Part shown: piece by piece, positions 59,381 to 64,000 of the stretch
Position numbering within the stretch: position 1 is the stretch's first letter
Layout of the letters: the number at the start of each line of letters is the position of its first letter
Assembly: GCA_947034885.2 (NCBI GenBank)
Contig: OX344749.2
Location: 18,243,501-18,307,500 of the forward strand
Direction: 5' to 3'
DNA: 64,000 bases
Source: Thuidium tamariscinum
Taxonomy: Eukaryota; Streptophyta; Bryopsida; Hypnales; Thuidiaceae
Position numbers and translations under genes: made by a program
The notes under the pieces: model-generated
The model's input: the letters and a program-made list of their open reading frames with translations, nothing else
What the model was told of the DNA's origin: nothing
Database searches by the model: none

Positions 59381-62300
59381 TTAACCCCTAAGTTACCAAG
59401 GCATTTTCTGACTATCAAACCACTGAAAACTGCCATTTCTGCTGCAATCACTCAAGAAACCTAAGAACACTTTTTTTCTTAGAATCTAACCGTAGGATCT
59501 TGTACTTCACTTCTCTAACAACATGTGGTAAAAATTTCATGAAGTTTGACCGTACGGATTGGAAGATATGAGCATTCAAAGTTGGAAAACAAAGTTTTTT
59601 TCAACTACGCCCTGCAATTTCAGGTGACTTTGATGGCCATTTCTGGATTTTTTTTGCAGTACACACCATGAGGTCAAAATTTTTTATCTTCAGCATTTGA
59701 GTTGAGAGTTCGTAAAAAAAATTTTACAATGCCAACACTTGATTTCCACATTAAAAAAAATTGTTAAGTAGAAGTAGGTCCAAAGTTGAAGAAAAAACTG
59801 AATTCTTAATAGCCCTTATATTGAATAAAAAAACCATAATCCGAACGGTGGGATTGTTCTTGAAAACAAACTTAAGCTTTAAGAAAAAAAAAATGGTACA
59901 AATTTAAAATTGCACTCAAAAATAAATTCTACAAGCTGTTTAGGGTTGAAGATGCGTACATTGTCCAAAATACAAGACTGTCCATAACTTTCTCATTATT
60001 AGTCCAAATAGGATGAATCAAAGCTTCAAATGGACACAAAAACTAAATTGGTGACAGGTCTTGCATCAAATTGAAACGCATTAATTCCAATGGTGAAACC
60101 GTTTTCAAAAAAAAAAAAAAAAAATTATGCAATTCTCTATTCAACTATTACAATGGATGTAATGCTTCTTCTTCTAAAAAGTCTACTGTTATTGCTTGAA
60201 AAACAAGAAGATTCATAGCCGTCACAACGTCTTAGGCAATGAAAATAAATTAAGTTTCTCTACGTAGAAAAAACTGCTATTAAAAAAAAATGTAATTTTC
60301 AAAATCATGCTTGTTTTTCTTTCTATTGCCTACATTGGGCCTTAGGGGGAATAAATTTTCTCTCAAATTACAATTGAAATAAAATTATATTACCAAAAAC
60401 TCGATCAATTTTCCCATACCGAAGAAGGCCCAGAATTTGTTGCCACTAATTTAGTTGAAGTGTACTTCTTGAACACTTCAATATCCCAAACCTTCCAAAG
60501 TCCTTGAATATATAGGACTCCTGAGACTGTAGAATTAGTACTTTAGTAGATCTTCACATTGTTTTCTTTTAACAAATAATGAACAAGTTCAAAAGGCCGA
60601 TACATTTTGAACCCCTATAACCCCAATGGGTTAGGACAAAACCCAAATGTGTTATAAAATATTAACATTACGATTGTTTTGAAGTTAGTATCAAAGAAGA
60701 ATTAGAAGATAATGTAAAGCACAAAAAAAAGACAGTACACATCCAATCGAAGTAAAGAAAAAATTCCGATTATTTTTAAATAAATGTTGAATATAAACTT
60801 TCAATACCTCACCAAAATACTATTTCGATTGTCACGGTTCGAAATTCTTCTTGATTGGTGTAAATTCTGTTTTTTATTGACTTATAAAGAAATGCAAAAT
60901 ATTCAACCTCTAACAGCACAAGGTATTAAGGGCCGGTTTATATTGGGCCTGGGGCCGAATGGAAAGTCGGCCGGATTTGCCTTCAATCCGGCCTTCTATC
61001 CGGCCCTAATTTTCCCATCCGGCCCTAGTTAATATAAACCCCTTGGGCTGGATTCTAGGGCGCAATTTCTAATTCATGTTCTCTTAGATTCTCTCAATGC
61101 TCAATGAAATCAATTAAAAAAAATTTTAAAAAGTTAAAAATACGCGTGCTTATCTTTTCTCTACCTCTAATCTTTATAGAAAAATAAACAACAAAATTTT
61201 TGTTTGTGTTTCTCTATTTTCTTCCAATTTATTTTACTTCCAAAATAAAAACATTGTTTTTCTACAAATTTTTTACCTTCCAAATTAGTGGGAGGTGGTG
61301 CAAATTTAATTAGACCATTCAAAGATGTATAAGATGGACTATCAAGGAAAAAAATTCATTGAAATTTCATACTATCTAGCAGACCAGCACTAGAATGGCT
61401 ATAGAAAGAGGTTTTAGATGTTTGAAAGGAAGATGGAGGATTCGATGTGCTACTAATTTACAAAATTGATTTATGCGAAAATATAAAATGACTTCAATCA
61501 AATGCCAAATTCAACTTCACTCTTCCTAGTTCCTACAATTTTTTGAAAATTGTTTGAAGGAGCTCAAATTCTTTGAAAAGTCAATAAGATATGAAATAGT
61601 AGCTTGAAAAGTAGACTAGCATATTTTAATAAAACTATTTTGAAACATAAAAATATAATATAGTATCCAAATGTTGCGTTCTTTGGTCTATAGGAAATTC
61701 CTTTTACATTCCAACTCCCAAGTTCCCAACAATGAAGTAGAAAAATATGAACTATTTGTAATGGTAACTTTTAGCAAGTAAACAATTAAATTTATTCAAA
61801 TTGTTAAACACAATAATTTTTTTAAAAATTTAACCATATGAGGTTTATTTATTTATTTTAAAAACTATTATTTTATTATTATGAAGATTAAAATTATTTA
61901 AATAATTGTTTGACCTCAATTTCTAATGAATCTTTTTGAAAATTTCTCATAAGATAGTAAAACTGATTAGCTTCATGGGAATGTAAATTTTATTTCAATT
62001 GGTGACCGGGAGAAAACGTTATACCACAAAAAGCCCAAATTTTCATTCGCCGGGCAGAATTTTATTTTTTACAAAAAGTCAGAATTTAATTTTTTAATTT
62101 AATTTTTCTAAAATAATATAATATTGCTTACATGTGAAGCTTTGATTCACTCTTTTTGGACTTACAATGAGAAAGTTATGGACAATCTTGTTTTTCGGTC
62201 AATCTAAACAATTTCTTGAAAAAATAACTTATAGGAATACATGATTCATTTAAAAATGCAGTTTTCACTATTTTTCAAAACAAATTGTTGGACAGGGTAA

Positions 62301-62785
62301 GGTTTACTTTCTAAAACAATCTCACCATTGGGATTATTGTATTTAGATCCCATCTTAGAGTTATTAACCATTCGTTTTTTCTTTCAATCTTGGACCTACA
62401 TCTACTTAACAATTGCAAAAGAATGAAAATCAAGTGTTTTTGTGTGAAATTTTTTTCCTAGACTCTCAACTCAATTTCTTGACACAAAAATTATAGATTC
62501 AAAGTCTTCAATGCGATTTTTTAATACAAATTCCAGTCAAAGTCATCTGAAATTGCAAACCGCAGTTCAAAAAACTTGTATTTCCCACTGTGAATGCTCA
62601 TATCTTCCAATCTGTACGGTCAAACTTCATGAAATTTTTACCACTTAATCTCAATCAAGTTAAGTACAAGATCCTACGGTTAGATCCTTAAATTTTTTTT
62701 TTTTTTTTTTCTTCGATGAATGCAACAGAATTGGCAATTTCGAGAGTTTATTGACAAAAAGAAGGCCTTGGTCCTTTGGGGGTAA
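59381..62785. mobile_element. 3.4 kb TTAA-type element with long inverted arms
   Basis: The left end is TTAACCCCTAAGTTACCAAGG and the right end on the minus strand TTACCCCCAAAGGACCAAGG. The inverted similarity continues for roughly 600 bp or more on each side: TCTAACCGTAGGATCTTGTA, AAAAATTTCATGAAGTTTGA, GGAAGATATGAGCATTCA, TTGAGTTGAGAG and GTAGGTCCAA occur in the same order in the left arm and in the complement of the right arm. The arms are diverged, so the element is old. The middle (about 60.1-61.9 kb) has no recognisable transposase. It looks like a non-autonomous foldback-type element. Related arms lie at 51.8-53.7 and 56.5-57.3 kb. Confidence 0.7.
60922..61052. repeat. GGCC-rich nested inverted-repeat element
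   Basis: A GC-rich island in very AT-rich DNA inside the 59381-62785 element. It begins TTAAGGGCCGGTTTATATTG and ends near TTAATATAAACCCCTTGG, an imperfect inverted pair around TTTATATT. GGCCGG/CCGGCC words repeat between them. Probably a MITE inserted later; ends and target duplication not resolved. Confidence 0.45.
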
Positions 62786-63277
62786 GAAGGATTTCCCAAT
62801 TAATGTACAATTTCATTTTAAAAATCTAATTGACATAGCAATAGAGTTATCGATATGGATGTAACCATGGGTCATACTTTAAAATTTTAAACTAGAAGTG
62901 ACACATGTAACCCTAAGATCTTCTAGTGCACCAATTGGGAGATGTACACAAAATTCCAGAAAAATTAGTAAGTCCCATAGGGCCTAATGTTCATCTTACA
63001 AATCAAAATGGAATTATTCAAAACTTTCCAAGTAGATCAAAATCTAAAGAACCAATACTTCAAGGCTTCAAGGGTCAACTCATCATGACAGGTTCCAAAA
63101 GACCAAAACATGCAAAAACAAATGTGAGATAGAAGTGAATTGCACATATATTTGGGAAAATTTGTGATGCACACATCTTTTTAAGATATAGTTGAGGACT
63201 TGAAGTACATAGGGATATATTTCCTTGCCGGTACATCTATTCAATACTTATGTACTTCTACGTAAAACACTAAAATA
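62786..63277. other. Spacer, no gene
   Basis: Contains ATCTTCTAGTG at about 62918-62928, which looks like a CACTA-type right end but has no partner that I found. A short plus-strand frame at 62926-63132 has no domain. Confidence 0.4.
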
Positions 63278-64000
63278 CTAATATGAATGGCGGAAATGTT
63301 CATCTGGGATAGGCCAATTGTAACCTGGGCCAGTAAATCGTTGGACGATTTTAGTCAAACTTACTGCCCTCTCTACATCTGTAGAACACAGAAGTTCCAA
63401 ATAATTATGAAACACAAGTCCTAACTCATGGTGGCTCCACTTCGTATGTCCTCTGTTATCACGATGGAGCGCCGCGTACTCCTTGGACATGCATTGCTTG
63501 TTGATCTGTTGAGCTAGTTTACCAACCGCAAACTCTTCTGATTTACGTGATAAATGTGGAATCGTTTCCACATCTGCATCTTTCTTATACACATACACAA
63601 TAGACGGATCCACCCACCATCTTCTTTGCAAAGCTTCTTTCTTCTCACTTTCAGATGTGAAAGTGTACAAGGATTTGGGTGGATCACTATGTACGGTAGT
63701 CATGCCCCAATCGCAAACCCCAATATATACACGTGACTCATCATCCGGAAAGTGAAACATGATGTTGTCCGGCGAGAGATCGTTGTGTAGATGCCCCGCT
63801 TGATGTACCGCATGCAAAATGTGCACCAATGCCCATGCGAGCTCCGTTCGTTTCCTTCTCCATCGAGCTAGAAAGAATGCTCGATTCACCTCTTCGGGTG
63901 ATGGCTTGGAATAAGCCAATCGAATGTGAATGTCATCTGGATAGTCCCTATCCATGTTCAACATTTGCCTCAACGTTCCACCATTCCACCAATACATGTA
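63278..64000 (-). CDS. Protein kinase-like protein, C-terminal part (runs off window)
   Basis: A minus-strand open frame of at least 239 codons reaching the window edge; the stop is at 63278. It covers the kinase hinge and C-lobe: WWNGGTLRQML (hinge region), then the catalytic loop HLHNDLSPDNIM, where the usual HRD is HND (residues 71-73 of the visible part) with Asp73 and Asn78 kept, then IGVCDWGM in place of DFG. WVDPSIVYV and KSEEFAVGKLAQQI match the P+1 loop and F-helix region. The N-lobe with the glycine loop and catalytic Lys must lie beyond 64000. The base Asp, the loop Asn and the metal-binding Asp are all present, so activity is possible. HRD-to-HND and DFG-to-DWG changes make it a divergent, perhaps lineage-specific kinase family; whether it is a host gene or transposon-carried cannot be told here. 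Confidence 0.75.
   Translation of the reverse strand, partial: YMYWWNGGTLRQMLNMDRDYPDDIHIRLAYSKPSPEEVNRAFFLARWRRKRTELAWALVHILHAVHQAGHLHNDLSPDNIMFHFPDDESRVYIGVCDWGMTTVHSDPPKSLYTFTSESEKKEALQRRWWVDPSIVYVYKKDADVETIPHLSRKSEEFAVGKLAQQINKQCMSKEYAALHRDNRGHTKWSHHELGLVFHNYLELLCSTDVERAVSLTKIVQRFTGPGYNWPIPDEHFRHSY

Overview
The window looks like nuclear DNA of a land plant or close streptophyte, probably a non-seed plant with a repeat-rich, AT-rich genome. The evidence is a plant-type ribosomal protein S27 gene with an AAACCCTAA telo-box next to its start, a plant A-type (clan 71-like) cytochrome P450 with U2-type introns, and plant DNA transposons. The transposons are a CACTA (En/Spm) element with TNP1-type and DUF4216-type exons, CACTA-like MITEs and an Ac-like hAT terminus. 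No reverse transcriptase, integrase or LTR pair was recognised. I do not name a species.

Layout. 269-1118 (-): RPS27, four exons, rebuilt to a complete 86-residue protein. About 1.4-13.4 kb: AT-rich DNA with no gene, packed with small inverted-repeat elements of three groups: CACTA-like MITEs with 3-bp target duplications, elements whose ends read TA-AGGTA, and elements whose ends read TTAA-CCC(C)TAA. 14985-18831 (+): complete P450 gene, four exons, 543 residues. 18.9-29.6 kb: repeats, including a long near-perfect hairpin at 24.8 kb. A tandem duplication at 25.2-27.9 kb carries three later insertions, each with an empty counterpart in the other copy. 29.9 to about 50 kb: a distinct block, C-rich on the + strand, holding CACTA subterminal repeats, minus-strand exons for DUF4216, Transposase_24-like and Transposase_23-like parts, and further unassigned exons up to 49.7 kb. 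I could not find its DDE catalytic exon. 51-57.3 kb: AT-rich repeats of the TTAA group. 57381-59104 (+): an Ac-like hAT end (CAGGGATG), a GC-rich array of CGGAC motifs that switches strand halfway, a TATA box and a 356-codon ORF with a BED-like zinc-finger region, a UIM-like helix and a Gly/Tyr/Ser-rich tail. 59381-62785: a 3.4 kb element with long inverted arms. 63278-64000 (-): the C-terminal part of a divergent protein kinase-like gene that runs off the window.

The two clear host genes, RPS27 and the P450, are unrelated housekeeping and metabolic genes. Almost everything else is mobile DNA. The most interesting items are the hAT-like unit at 57.4-59.1 kb, the TTAA-terminated families, the dated insertions in the 25-28 kb duplication, and the large CACTA locus with normal-looking splice signals but no recognised catalytic domain. 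All family assignments come from motif recognition by eye; no searches were run.
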